Assembly (NCBI GenBank): GCA_047967505.1
Contig: CM106540.1
Direction: 5' to 3' (one strand)
Source: Dipteris shenzhenensis
Taxonomy: Eukaryota > Polypodiophyta > Polypodiopsida > Gleicheniales
DNA: 64,000 nucleotides
Shown here: in pieces, positions 21,785 through 32,173 of the stretch
Numbering within the stretch: position 1 is the stretch's first letter
Layout: each line of letters opens with the position of its first letter
Position numbers and translations under genes: made by a program
The notes under the pieces: model-generated
Seen by the model: the letters and a program-made list of their open reading frames with translations, nothing else
Database searches by the model: none
Told to the model about the DNA's origin: nothing

Positions 21785-22540
21785 TTTTTTTCTTTTTTTT
21801 TGGGGGGGATGAAACCATATATTTCTATGGGGGAAACCTCAAAAGAGAAGGAAACCCACCATGAAGTACAAAGTAAAAAAACTCTTGGGAGAAAAACTTC
21901 CCAGAGATCACCAGAAAGTATTTTTAGGTAGAAGAGAAGACAAGCATTGAGGAAAATCCACAACTTCTACCCAAACACGGCAACGATGCCGAATCAATGC
22001 CTGATAATCCAAGGTGGGAGACCAGGGCAGAACATGGACCATCTATTGGTCATAGAAGAGAGGAGAGTGCTCCAGCAAAACCTGACGGTGCTCCTCATCA
22101 GCCATGATGATCTCAAAAAAGCCCCTCGCTGCATAATGAACTTTTTTGACATAAGAACCACCCACGGTTCGAGTCAACCAATTCCCAACATCTGCTTCAG
22201 TAAGCATCCGTCCTGGAAAGAAAATTATAATGGCATGCTTTGCATACTCCTTAACTGGATCAAATATATCATCCACTTCCACCATAATGTCAATGGTGGG
22301 AAGTGGATCTTTCCAGCCTTTGCGGGTGTCTTCAAACCCTTCATGCATAACCTCATAAACAAGCTGAGCCTCAGCAAAGTCATGAAGGGAATCATCTGAA
22401 TCCATCACCTGTATTTGTTTCTTGTTGGAAACCGACTTGTCTTTGTGAAAGATTTTCTCATAGGAATAATCCACCATTCGAGTTAAGGAAAAGGCTTGGA
22501 AGCAACAATGCTTTACAAGGAAGAAAACACAGCACGTACA
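21785..22540 (-). mobile_element. ORF1-only LINE (LINE-D), tail shared with LINE-C
   Basis: The minus-strand element carries an ORF1 N-terminal domain (22477-22043) that continues in frame fragments to about 21930. It then switches directly into a 3' tail containing TTTTGAGGTTTCCCCCAT (near 21840) and the A-run (T-run 21785-21801). No EN or RT is present. The tail resembles that of 10797-11725, while the ORF1 resembles LINE-B, so the element is either a chimera or a non-autonomous half-LINE. Confidence 0.6.
22043..22477 (-). CDS. ORF1 N-terminal domain of LINE-D
   Basis: The 144-codon frame starts MVDYSYEKIFHKDKSVSNKK and contains AQLVYEVMHEGFEDTRKGW, TIDIMVEVDDIFDPVKEYA, IIIFFPGRMLTEADVGNWL and FFEIIMADEEHRQVLLEHS. 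It stops at FYDQ because of a TAG where homologues continue (SPLFFGQQMVHVLPW in the LINE-B copy). It matches the DUF4283-like N-terminal part of plant L1 ORF1. It has no frameshift before its stop and is better preserved than the LINE-B ORF1 at 20.7 kb. Confidence 0.6.
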   Translation of the reverse strand: MVDYSYEKIFHKDKSVSNKKQIQVMDSDDSLHDFAEAQLVYEVMHEGFEDTRKGWKDPLPTIDIMVEVDDIFDPVKEYAKHAIIIFFPGRMLTEADVGNWLTRTVGGSYVKKVHYAARGFFEIIMADEEHRQVLLEHSPLFYDQ

Positions 22541-22599
22541 AAACTATACGGATTTTTTTTTTGGCTGTATGGACAAAATCGTACAGATTTTTGACAGTA

Positions 22600-22727
22600 C
22601 GAGAAAAAAAAGATCAGGATGTATATTTGGCTTACATTGAGATCTTCAGTTGATGTATTTTCTAGCACCTCTTTTCTGAGGTGACTATTCTTGTAATATA
22701 ATCAATCAAAGTTTTCACCCAAAAAAA

Positions 22728-22755
<28 letters not shown>
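22600..22755 (+). mobile_element. 3' tail of an unclassified LINE plus (GT)n
   Basis: About 120 bp of non-coding sequence ends TAATCAATCAAAGTTTTC and ACCC, followed by an A-run (22721-22728) and an uninterrupted (GT)n tract (22729-22755). The architecture equals the other LINE tail joints, but the body is too short to classify. Confidence 0.5.
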
Positions 22756-22758
<3 letters not shown>

Positions 22759-23539
22759 ACCCTATGCTTGGTTATGGTGAGGTGGGAAACCAAAGGGATT
22801 GATAGCACTTGCAATAGTATGGAGTGCACCAAAGGGGGCATAGAAATATTAAGGTCCATTATGGACACATGGCACTCAAGTAGGTTCCACGTGGCAACTC
22901 ATGGGCTAGGAGGAAGGATTCCAGAAGGAGCTTGAAGGAGGTCGTTACAAGGAAGTCCACACGAGGTGGTGCGTGCAGGTTGCAGGGTGTTAGTAGGACG
23001 GGGGCAGGTTGCAGGTACTTAATCTTCTAAGATTTGATGGGCGGGAGGTGTGAAAATTCCAAATTTATGGGAGTAGCGAAATTTTAGCTGCTACGCTTTG
23101 AGCTATTTTTCCTTACCCACCTGATTGGAAAGCCAAAGAAACCAGCCCCCCACTAACTATGATGCTACATAACAAATTCCAGCTACCATGAACGTTGGTC
23201 ACATTGTCTAACTCCCTATTGATAATTTGCGTCTCTACATCTCTCGTTGGCTACGAAACAGTCACGTATCGCACATCACCAACCTTCTCGCTGCTCCACG
23301 TTCAAAGAGACATCTGCGCGATGCTTCAAATTTAAAAGCTTATGCTCTATGGTCACGCTACAAAGGTCAATGGGGTTGTGGTCAACTTATGACTTTTTTG
23401 TTTTTGTTTTAGAAGAACCAGAAACTTGAGAGTTTGGGGACAAAGGAGAGAATAGAACCAAAGGATCCCGGAGGAATCAACTGCATTCTCAATTGCATCT
23501 GTGTGGGCAAAAGAGAGGTGGGAGCTTGCAAAGTCTAGC
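22756..23539. other. Unassigned DNA
   Basis: No domain is recognised on either strand. A plus-strand frame near 23227-23412 (RLYISRWLRNSHVSHITNLL) precedes a long pyrimidine tract ending in TTTTAG at 23411, but nothing shows it to be a real exon. The stretch may be a leader or LTR region of the adjacent minus-strand copia, or unrelated spacer. Confidence 0.35.
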
Positions 23540-23614
23540 AATTCTTTGAAGATAATTCTTGGTGCATATCTTTAACGGCCCCACAAAAAATCCTTCTCCT
23601 TAGTCTCGCAAAAT

Positions 23615-23627
23615 GGCTTTGATACCA
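23615..23627 (-). promoter_or_regulatory. Primer-binding site-like sequence (tRNA-Met)
   Basis: The minus strand reads TGGTATCAAAGCC, close to the 3' end complement of plant initiator tRNA-Met (TGGTATCAGAGC). It follows a GGTGTATCA LTR-end-like stretch. Its place directly downstream of RNase H, with no full LTR between, suggests that the LTR was lost by recombination. Confidence 0.4.
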
Positions 23628-23699
23628 CTGATACACCTCCAACAACATAGAGGGCTCTTTGAGGATATCCATCCAACCGCGTATTCCAATGTGTGTCTT

Positions 23700-24843
23700 T
23701 TTTACATTGCGCAGACTTTGGTTTGCCATTGTCTTCTTGGAACAATATGTAAGATCAATGAAGCCATCCTGAATACAATCAGACACATAATGATAGTGAT
23801 TTTCAATGTGTTTCATGCGACAGGATTGTTGCAAATGGCGATGCAACTCAGGTTGTCACAAAAGATCGGAGATGCCTCACCATCTTGAGCATGATGCAAA
23901 TCATGCAGTAGCTTCCTTAACCACATACATTCCATAGTGACTGCGTTTGCCACTTTATATTCAGCTTCACTAGAGGAGACAGAGACACGGCATTGCTTCT
24001 TGCTGAGCCATGATATGCACGCGGAGCCTAATGAGAAGCAATAACCTGAAGTGGACTTGCGGTCATCAATGTCCCTTGACCAATCTGAGTCTTAAAAACC
24101 AGTTAGCAATATGTCACCATCTGGAGCATAATGCAGCCCGAGAGTGTACAATGTACATATCTCAGAAAACCCTTTTTGCTGAGTTCCAATGCATGATTAT
24201 GGGACAATGCATGAACTGACTAAGTAACCTTGTGGCACAGGTAATATCTGGTCTTGTGGAACATAAGTAGATAAGACTACCCCCCAGCTGCTTGTAGAGT
24301 GTGCCATCAAACTTTTCAGCCTCATCATGCTTACTCAACTTGATTCCCTTTTCCAATGGCGTGGCCATAGGTTTACAATTCTCCATGTTAAATTTCTGCA
24401 AGAGGCCCTTTGAGCACTTTGTTTGTGACATAGATTCTCCCCCTTGGCTCTGCCAAAATTCAATGCCAAGACAATAGTGAAGTAATCCCAGTAGATCTGT
24501 CATATCAAATGTCTGACATAAGACGGACTTCACAGCTGCTGCAATTTTTTGCAAATTACTGCCAGTGAGTATAATGTCATCCAGATATAACACAAGAATG
24601 ACCAAATCTGCGTTGTCTTGCAGAACATAGAGATTGGGCTCCGTATGTGTATTCACAAAGCCTTGGGACAGGAAAAACTGATGTATCTTGTGATACCATG
24701 CACGAGGTGCTTGCTTGAGCCCATATAATGCCTTTTTCAGCTTGCATACCTTGTGCTCTTGTCCCTCCAACACAAAACCTTGGGGCTACTGCACATAGAC
24801 CTCCTCTTTGGGATCCCCAATCAGAAAGGCAATCTTGACATCC
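23700..24843 (-). pseudogene. Copia RT/RNase H remnant
   Basis: The main frame 24773-24162 contains the RT core: CKLKKALYGLKQAPRAWYHK, FVNTHTEPNLYVLQ, and the catalytic box LYLDDIILTG (YVDD changed to YLDD). MSQTKCSKGLLQKFNMENCK, the IKLSKHDEAEKF block and SLIYLCSTRPDITCATRLLS follow. RNase H pieces run from 24170 down to 23720 in broken frames (MKHIENHYHYVSDCIQDGFI near 23820). Several stops make it non-functional. Confidence 0.75.
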
Positions 24844-24849
24844 ATCTAA

Positions 24850-25048
24850 TGTAGGAACAAGAATGGAGAAGAGTTGTGAACCCAAAAGAACAAGAAGTGA
24901 ACACAAGTGTACTCCAGCTGAAATGTTCAACCAAATGAAGTACAAGTACTTGGTATATGTAGTCCAAGTACTAGAGCACACAAAAACTCTAAAATAGACT
25001 AAGTCTTGGTGCATCCTACACCACCATATCATTGTATATATCTCTACA
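24850..25048 (-). repeat. Copia LTR, 199 bp, TG...CA
   Basis: Read on the minus strand, the sequence begins TGTAGAGATATATACAATG and ends CTCCATTCTTGTTCCTACA, with the canonical TG/CA ends. On its 5' side the minus strand has a polypurine tract (TAAGGGGGGA, 25060-25051) next to the RNase H end of copia element 2. It is therefore that element's 3' LTR. Its last 30-odd bases match the sequence next to the primer-binding site at 47878-47910. Confidence 0.8.
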
Positions 25049-25188
25049 AATCCCCCCTTAATAATATGGTTCAAATGCTCTGGAATGATCTCGGAAGCAC
25101 CTGAAGTACCTAAGGTAGCATGGTTGCATAAATTCATCCACATGTGGATATAGCAACCTATGGGAGTACAAAAGAAAACAATGTCATT

Positions 25189-26786
25189 TTACAACCCCTC
25201 TTGACTTTGTTTGAATGTCTCGTATCCCCAAGCCATGTTGATGTCTGCCACATTGTCCTTAGTGGAACAATATGTGATATCAATGAAGCCATCTCTGATA
25301 AGATCCCACACATAATGATAGTGATTTCTATGTGTTTCATGGGAGCATGAAATACTTTCCAATAGCAACGCAACTCTGGCTGTCACAGAAGATCGGAATT
25401 GCATCACCATCCTGAGCAGCAAGTCATGCAGAAGCTTCCTTAACCACATACATTCCATAGTGGGTGAATTTGCAGCTTTGTATTCTGCTTCACTGGAGGA
25501 GAGAGACACACGGTCTTGCTTCTTACTGAGCCATGAGGTGCACGCTGAGCCCAATAAGAAGCAATAGACGGAAGTGGGCTTGCGATCATCGATGTCCGCT
25601 GACCAATCTGAGTCAGTGAAGACACTCAAAGAAATGTCACCATCTGAAGCATAATGCAGCCCATAGGAAAGTGTACCCTGTACATATCTGAGAACCCTCT
25701 TTGCTACATTCCAATGCGTGACTGTGGGACAATGCATGAAGTGGCTAAGAATCCCTGTGGCATAGGCAATGTCTGCCCGTGTGGAGCATAAGTAGATCCA
25801 ACTCCCCACCAACTGCCTGTACAATGTGCCATCAAACTTTTCAGTTGTATCATGCTTACTTAGCTTGATTCCCTTTTCCAATGGAGTGGCCACAGGATTA
25901 CAGTTCTCCATCTTAAATTTATGCAACAACCCCTTCGAATATTTTGTTTGTGACATAGAAATCCCCCCTTGGGTTTGCCAAAATTCAATGCCAAGAAGTA
26001 GTATAAGAGGCCCAAATCTGTCATGTCAAAATTCGACACAAGGCGCACACTGCACTGCTGCAATTTTCTGCAAATTACAGCCAGTGAGTATTATGTCATT
26101 GACATAAAGAACAAGCATGCCAAATCTGATTTTTGTTGCAGAACATATAAATTGGCTCTGTATGAGTGTTGACAAAGCCTTGGGACAGCAAGAACTGATG
26201 TATCTTATGATACCATACACGAGGTGCTTGCTTCAGCCCATACAAGGCTTTCCTGAGCTTGCATACCTTGTGTTATTCTCCCTGAATGACAGAACCCTGG
26301 GGCTGATGCACATAGACCTCCGCCTTGAGATCCCCTTTGAGGAAGGCAGTCTTGACATCCATCCCCATGAGGTGGCTGCAAATCTGAAACATTTGAGGGA
26401 AAAGAACCCTCAACATATGGCAACCCTGCTGGAGTCTGAGAGGTAAAGGGAACATCAACTAAAGAACCCAAATCAGCATCATCCTCAAATTGAATGATGT
26501 CCAGAGGTGTATCATCGGAGGCAACTCTCACTGATGGGCTGCATACTATCATGCTCTACAAACAAAACATCCCTACTTATGATTACTTTCCTTTTGGTTG
26601 GATCATAAAGCCTAAAGCCTCGGCTTTCAGTGCTATAGGCCACAAAGATGCATTTAATGCTTTTATCATCAAGCTTGGATTGATTTTCAACTGGTACCAA
26701 AGCATAGAGGCAGACCCAAACACTCTGAAGTGATTCACCCGGGGCTTGTACCCATAATATGCCTCAAAATGCGTCCTTTCAACCAA
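25189..26786 (-). pseudogene. Copia element 2 pol remnant (IN end, RT, RNase H)
   Basis: The integrase C-terminal part shows FEAYYGYKPRVNHFRVFGSA. The linker and RT are broken across 26552-25860 (AEVYVHQPQGSVIQG, LVLYVNDIILTG with YVDD changed to YVND, NFDMTDLGLLYYF). The 255-codon frame 25956-25189 covers the RT end and RNase H: VFTDSDWSADIDD (first Asp), SLSSSEAEYKAANS (Glu), a degraded third-Asp region, and HRNHYHYVWDLIRDGFIDIT. The RT active-site Asn and multiple shifts make it inactive. Confidence 0.75.
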
Positions 26787-26804
26787 TGCTTATGTAGGGC
26801 AGCA

Positions 26805-28553
26805 TTTTTTTTCTTTTTCAAAAAGATCACTTCATTAAGTATGATTGAAAACTGCAAGAGCAAGCTCTAATGCGGGAGTACAACATGCCATGCATGAGAA
26901 GAAAATAAACAGCTCAAAAAAAGCTAATAAAAATCGAAGGTGGAGGCTCAAAATGCCACCTCAACCCTGAAGAAGACTCAGAGAAGAAGGGAGATCCTCT
27001 CCAAACTCTGAAGAAAGTAGCCCTCCTGGCAGTAGCTGCTGTGGAGGATCCCTGCATGCTCGACCAGATGGTATGTATAGTATCAGTCCATATACTGGCC
27101 ATAGACCGGAAGGGATAACTTGTGAACCCTCCATCGCCTCTGTACATCTGGCCCTCCATATATGCCATGTTGTAATGCTAGCCAGAATCTCCCATGATGT
27201 GTCTACCGAGGCATGAGCAGCTCTAAAAGAAGTGAAAAGAACATCTTGAAGGGAACATGAGTCCACAGAGTGTCGTCGTATAATGAAGGCTGAATCTGAG
27301 TCATATCCCTCGAAAAACACCTGAGGGTCAGTGACAGATAACCATGCCACTGATCCCCACGTCATGAAGAAGGGTGCTCTATGAAAAATACAAAGAATCT
27401 GTGTAACGAAACAAGGGGATGCTCTTCTCTCAATGCCCTTCGTCAATCTATTTCCCTTCCCCAGGGTCCCACTGCAAGAACCTATGGAAGAACCACCATC
27501 ATACAACCAGAGTCTCCAAGACCCAAGTACCAAGAGAAGAGGGTCAGGATCAAGATACCACTGTGAATCCGTGCCCCACTCCATGTAACCTGCAATCCTA
27601 ATAGGCTGGAAGGCAACCTCCAAAAGAATATCACCTGAAGATTTGAGAAGTCTGCCTCCTGACTAAACATCAAAGACCAAGGTCTCCTCAAGTACGTCCC
27701 GCAAGGCTATGACCTGTAAAGGAATACCCGTCCTCGTGAAAGCTCCCAACCAAGTGGACGTTGTGATCGGCATATCATCTGTATCTATCCACTCTGCTGG
27801 TATGGTTGCCTCTATCTTGACTGCACTCCCTCTGAGATGGCTAATAGAAGTGAATCTCTCATCCTCTGGAAGCTACCTAAGCGCCTTCCAGGCATCTATT
27901 GTAGAAGTAGGTCCCGTCTCCCATCTAGACCACTGCATATGATGTGACGCTCCTAGTGATATGCCATGCTCATCCAGTATCGAGTCATTCCACATGACTG
28001 GCTGCCTGTCTAACTCTTCTCAAGAGGAGGGTGGAACTCTCCGAAGAGTGTTTTTGAAGCTGCCCCACGCTTTCAGAATGGCAGCCATGAGAGGGGAAGA
28101 GGGAGATCTAAGATGGGCTGAAGTAAAAATCCATCTGGAGGTGTCCATTCAATCTCCCCATGGGATGGTATGCAAGATTTAATGTTGTGTAAGAAAAAAT
28201 CCTTTCAAGGCTCCTGTCTAGGCATCAGTCCTCGTACTCCGAAATTGCAGAGCAAGGCCATACACTGCAAGTTCGGATTAATAATATTGAGGCCTCCTTC
28301 CCCAATGGAGAGAATGAGAGTCTCCCAAGCCACCATGGCCACAACATCTGAGGTGCCATCTAGCCCACTCCAAAGGAAATTCCTGATAGGTGTCATGAGC
28401 TGAGTGATACAACCTCTAGATCTGCACTAGCATGAGCAGACGAATCAGGCAGTAACCAATAATACCTGGTTCACAACCACCACCCTGGATGCGAGGTCAA
28501 GTCTAGAGGAACTCCAAAAAATGAGTTTCCTCTTGATACTCTCCACGCGGTGA
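26805..28553 (-). mobile_element. LINE-A copy 6, 5'-truncated
   Basis: The minus-strand copy runs from the thumb region (near 28550, ELQKMSFLL antisense landmark) to the T-run 26805-26812, with the variant signature AAGATCACTTCATTAAGTATG. The element at 56.8-57.7 kb shares this variant, which defines a subfamily. It separates copia element 2 from the gypsy region. No target-site duplication is evident. Confidence 0.8.
26914..28396 (-). pseudogene. LINE-A ORF2 C-terminal remnant
   Basis: Broken frames carry RNFLWSGLDGTSDVVAMVAW and INPNLQCMALLCNFGVRGLM (28396-28205). The 27623-26961 frame has GSWRLWLY and then a deletion that removes most of the zf-RVT (FVTQILCIFHRAPFFMTWGS). Its end is ASIWTDTIHTIWSSMQGSST to PPSIFISFF. 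The zf-RVT Cys cluster is lost. Confidence 0.7.
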
Positions 28554-29950
28554 TGAAAGAAAAGTGGTAGGGAACCTAGTGAAGAGCCTATGCAACTGAA
28601 GATAGGACAGGTGTCTCTTTTTCATTCCATGGTAATGTTTACCAGTTCAGCATGCATGGCCATGCCTCATACAGCCAGGAGTAGCGTTCATGAAAGCAAA
28701 AGGACAGAAAAAAAACAACCAGAAAAATCATAATTCAATTAGCTCAGTAGATGAGGTCGAGACTCCCTATGGGATCAGACTAGCAATATGGGCTCCAATA
28801 GAAATAGAGCAAATGCACAACGCCTAGAGCATGTACCCGGACCACAATGACTTGAGATGATACCCTCAACAGGCCACAAACAAGCACAAAGACACCAGGA
28901 AGACTCTCAACCGAGTTAGCACAAGTGACACAATGAACAAGACTCAGTCAGACGGGAATAATGCACATCTGTGGTACCACAAGCGATAGGAATGAGCCAC
29001 AACTCCTGCAGATCATCCAAGATCCTCCAGACTTCAGTCGAACAGGTCCTCACCCTTCCTTGTCCACACGTATGGGCAACTTCCCAATCAGCGTTGTCTT
29101 CATGTACGCAACAATCTCTCCTCAGTGTATGAGCACTCTCCTGCGCAATCCTTTGGCTTTTCTCCTCAAACTCTCGTTCATCTCAAGAACAAGCGATCAG
29201 CAGCTCTTCAAATACCAACGACAGAACTCCATCGAAGGGGGGGGGCAAGCTTTGTACGTGCGCCTTAAGCAAGCAAAGCTCTCTCTCACAATCAGCGCAG
29301 AAGGCAGTGTAGACCACTAGCGACGTACAATCAACGCACACTTCTTCCTCTTCTCCAAAAAAACAGAGTCGTCACCTTCTCTCCTGCTTTCTGGAAAGCC
29401 TCTCTCCCCTTCTCTACAATCTGCGCTCCTCCTCTATAACGCAGCATCAACTCCTTTTGGAAAATCCTTCATGCCACCCACGTAATGAGCCGAGTCCCCA
29501 CGTATTGCAGCATTGGCTCCATGTAAAATCGTAGCTTCCTCATGCAAGCCACCTCTCTACCTAAATTTTCCACGTCATTGCCTCCTTTTACCACTCTTCT
29601 ATGTTGCCTCAAAAACCATTGCACCAACACCATTGCTCACACAATTGGAGTCACATTTCACTAGCACACAACCATCCTTGAAAACAAGGTATTTTGATGC
29701 ATGCCCACACATTTACCACATTGGATGTAACACAGATATTGACATGACAACATTCCATGCACAAAAGACCATTTACCACACGTAAAAAAACACAAAAAAC
29801 TTTTACATATGACATTCAACCACCAACGCCGTCACACATGGGTACATTGCTCTGGACTGCATCCATATTACATTTTCATCACTTCCCATAGGAAGTTCGT
29901 ACAAACATTTTATTCATAGTCAAATATTTACATCATATCATCTTTTTTTG
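28554..29950. other. Unassigned AT-moderate DNA, possibly gypsy LTR/3' region
   Basis: No domain is recognised. The stretch lies directly downstream, on the minus strand, of the gypsy integrase end (29960-30300), so it probably contains that element's 3' untranslated region and LTR. I could not place TG/CA ends or a second LTR. A GGGGGGG run lies near 29238. The frames at 28961-29320 and 29513-29785 (+) have no support. Confidence 0.4.
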
Positions 29951-29959
29951 GGAAAAGAT

Positions 29960-30532
29960 GTCTTTGGAGCCAGAAAAAAACCCATCACTAGCTAACTATG
30001 TGCACCTATGTGTCTCCCCACATTATTCATAGTGCTAGTATTTTATTGCTTTTTTTGTCTTATCATGTTTTGCGCAACCCCAAGCTGCACACATTCATGT
30101 CTTGCAGTCAAATATTCAGAGATGTCCTCATCCATGAGGTCTTCAGTCCCGCCTTCCTGCATCACAAGAGGGCCACACGTGTTTACTTGCATGAACTTGA
30201 TCACATATTTCTTCAACCTCAGCCCATTGACTCTATTCTTATGCAACATCCCGTCCAAATCAGCCAGTTGATAAGATCCATTTGGGTACTTCTTCACTAC
30301 CTAACTTACACCAATGCGTGATGTCCCTCTTTAAGGAAGACCATACATACCCCTTTGTCAGAATCTTCCTCAACATGATCTTGAAGGCAAAATGGCCTCC
30401 ACATATACCTTCATGATTGGCTTCTAATATATGCAAGATCTCCGAATGCCATGGTATCCTCTTGAGAATCAAATCAGCTCCCTTCATGTACAGAACATCA
30501 CCAATCATGACATAAGGTTGACAGGCTTTCAC
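29960..30532 (-). pseudogene. Gypsy integrase fragments (H2C2 finger, C-terminus)
   Basis: The 30532-30340 stretch carries VMIGDVLYMKGADLILKRIP and HEGICGGHFAFKIMLRKILT, ending HWCK; this is the HHCC zinc-binding N-terminal domain. The frame 30297-30043 carries KYPNGSYQLADLDGMLHKNR and VNGLRLKKYV, the usual C-terminal block of gypsy pol. The DDE core that should lie between them is absent, so a large deletion is inferred near 30300-30340. Confidence 0.65.
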
Positions 30533-30884
30533 AAATCTGTATCTTTTTTGCTTGGGTATCTCATCAGGAACTTTTCCGGACAGCAGAAAACTCTTCTTTT
30601 GCTAGGAACTCCCTACCTCTATAAAGAGGCTCTTGTATTCTTGCAGCCTTCACATGCGCTTCAGTCATTCCCTGGACAGCATCATGAGCAGCAGTATTAT
30701 GACTTCTATCCACATGCTGTAGAGTTCAGGCTTCAAGCTGTCCCAATCTTTTCTTGATGATACTCACCCAGTTCCTGATATGGACATGCTTTGTTTTCCA
30801 AACACCTAAAATCTGTTTTACAACCAGCAAAGCATCACCTTTGATTATCAATCTCCTAATTCCCAATTGAGGACATTGGTACTG

Positions 30885-31190
30885 TCTTAGAGCAGCCTAT
30901 TAGTCAGGACCCTAGTAGTCAAGGGCCTGGCATTGAGGACATTGGTACTGAGGAACATGATGGTTGATGGCTTTGTAATCATAAGTTTTGAACTTCTATG
31001 TAAAGCGAATATCTAATAAAAAGTTAACTACTTTTTTTATTTCTTTACTCTCATTATTGTGTATAAAGATTGTTTATGAGATCCATTTTTTACTCAATGG
31101 TGTATTTTAAACTTTATGTTAATGTATTTTTATAGTTAAGGGTGTTTTTTAATACCAAGTGAGGTGTATATGTACACCACTTACACATAC
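30885..31190 (+). mobile_element. Small AT-rich insertion in the gypsy RNase H
   Basis: About 310 bp interrupts the RNase H frame between LQVCAN and LGIRRL; removing it restores the expected reading. The insert is AT-rich. On the plus strand it reads like the end of a coding region (DPSSQGPGIEDIGTEEHDG then stop), with GAGGACATTGGTACTG present twice (about 30872 and 30937). An hAT-derived 3' end is possible. No clear terminal inverted repeats or target duplication are visible. Confidence 0.45.
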
Positions 31191-32060
31191 AAGTTAGCAC
31201 ATACCTGGAGGCCTTCATACAAAGCTGCATATTCAGCTTCATTATTGCTGCCTACCTTGAGCTGATGCATGCCCTTTGAACCTCCTCCCCCTCTAAATCA
31301 TGAACTACAATTCCTCCGGTTGCTTTGTTTAAACTCTTTTTGAAAGAGCCATCAAAATGCAAGACAAATGCATTTTCCAAAACTTGTCCTCCATCTTTGC
31401 CGTGCGTTCTTCCACTTCTTTCACCAATATGGGACCCTCTTTGTACGTGAGCAGATCAGCCAATGATGCTCTTGTAGATTCCTCTACCAGGAAGGTAAAT
31501 GAATACTCTTGCAATTCAGTTATCCACCTAATCATACATCTCGAGAGATTAGTATTGCTCAACAACTACAGAAGCAAGGTACAATTGGTCAAGACTACAA
31601 AAGTTTGAGACAACAAATACGATCGGAACCTCCAATAAGCATATACCAAGCTGGCCAACACCAACTGAGCTGCTGTATATCCCCTTTCAGCTTCACTTTT
31701 CACCCTACTGGCGTAGTACATAGGCCTCATGTACCTCGAGCTTTTACCTTGTTGCAAAAGTATTGCTCCTATGGCATCAGGACCCACTGAAGGGTTCACA
31801 TAAAATGTCTCCTTGAAATCAGGAGCCTTCACACTAGAAATGTGACCAAGCATCTCTTTCACATCTTCAAACACCTCTTCACATTCACAAGTTCATTTCA
31901 ATGGCTCATGCTTAACCATTTGCTGGAGCAGAAACAACATCCAGGACAGCATGTGAATAAACCTTGCAAGATATTTCACTTTTTGAATGAAAGTATGCAA
32001 TTGCTTGGTGTTTGAAGGAGTAGACAACATCATCAATGCCTTCACTTTATCTGGGTCAGG

Positions 32061-32073
32061 TGCAATTCCATTT
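32061..32073. repeat. Target-site duplication, left copy (13 bp)
   Basis: TGCAATTCCATTT at 32061-32073 is repeated exactly at 38827-38839. The two copies bracket the minus-strand LINE-A (32074-38826) and lie within the gypsy RT. The right copy is the one adjacent to the LINE 5' end. Confidence 0.9.
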
Positions 32074-32173
32074 ATCTTTTTTCCCAAGAAAGAGACTTCT
32101 ATTAAGTAAGAGAAAAAAACCCACGAGAGTAAGCTCAAAGCGGAATACAAACCATGAGGATAAATAAACCCCC

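Larger units (their letters stand above)
23540..24843 (-). mobile_element. Copia element 1 (RT/RNase H part)
   Basis: The minus-strand Ty1/copia fragment runs from the middle of the RT (24843) through RNase H to about 23700. A short leader-like stretch with a tRNA-Met-type primer-binding sequence follows (TGGTATCAAAGCC on the minus strand, 23627-23615). The RT sequence MDVKIAFLIGDPKEEVYVQ at 24843 is cut exactly at the LTR 24850-25048, which belongs to copia element 2. Element 2 has therefore inserted next to or into element 1. Confidence 0.7.
24850..26804 (-). mobile_element. Copia element 2, truncated and internally deleted
   Basis: The minus-strand copia carries the integrase C-terminus (26786-26590), a deleted RT, RNase H (25956-25189), a polypurine tract and a 3' LTR (25048-24850). 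Its 5' part is missing where LINE-A copy 6 begins (T-run 26805-26812). Within the RT, the block from the linker to GWSVYQ is deleted, because FQICSHLMG runs straight into MDVKTAFLKGDLKAEVYV near 26375. Confidence 0.75.
30540..32073 (-). pseudogene. Gypsy RT end and RNase H remnant
   Basis: Pieces in order are KINGIAPDPDKVKALMMLST and TKQLHTFIQKVKYLARFIHM (RT thumb, 32073-31900), DAIGAILLQQGKSSRYMRPM and YYASRVKSEAERGYTAAQLV (31790-31660), and MIRWITELQEYSFTFLVEES with ALSKRV-type RNase H start (31565-31329). NNEAEYAALYEGL (about 31255-31215) is the RNase H catalytic Glu region. After a 310-bp insertion the frame resumes with LGIRRLIIKGDALLV (about 30865-30820). Frames shift repeatedly. Confidence 0.7.

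Noticed and set aside
23227-23412. Plus-strand exon ending at a strong pyrimidine-tract acceptor
   Set aside because: The acceptor-like TTTTTGTTTTAG is present, but no donor-bounded exon or protein similarity supports a gene here.
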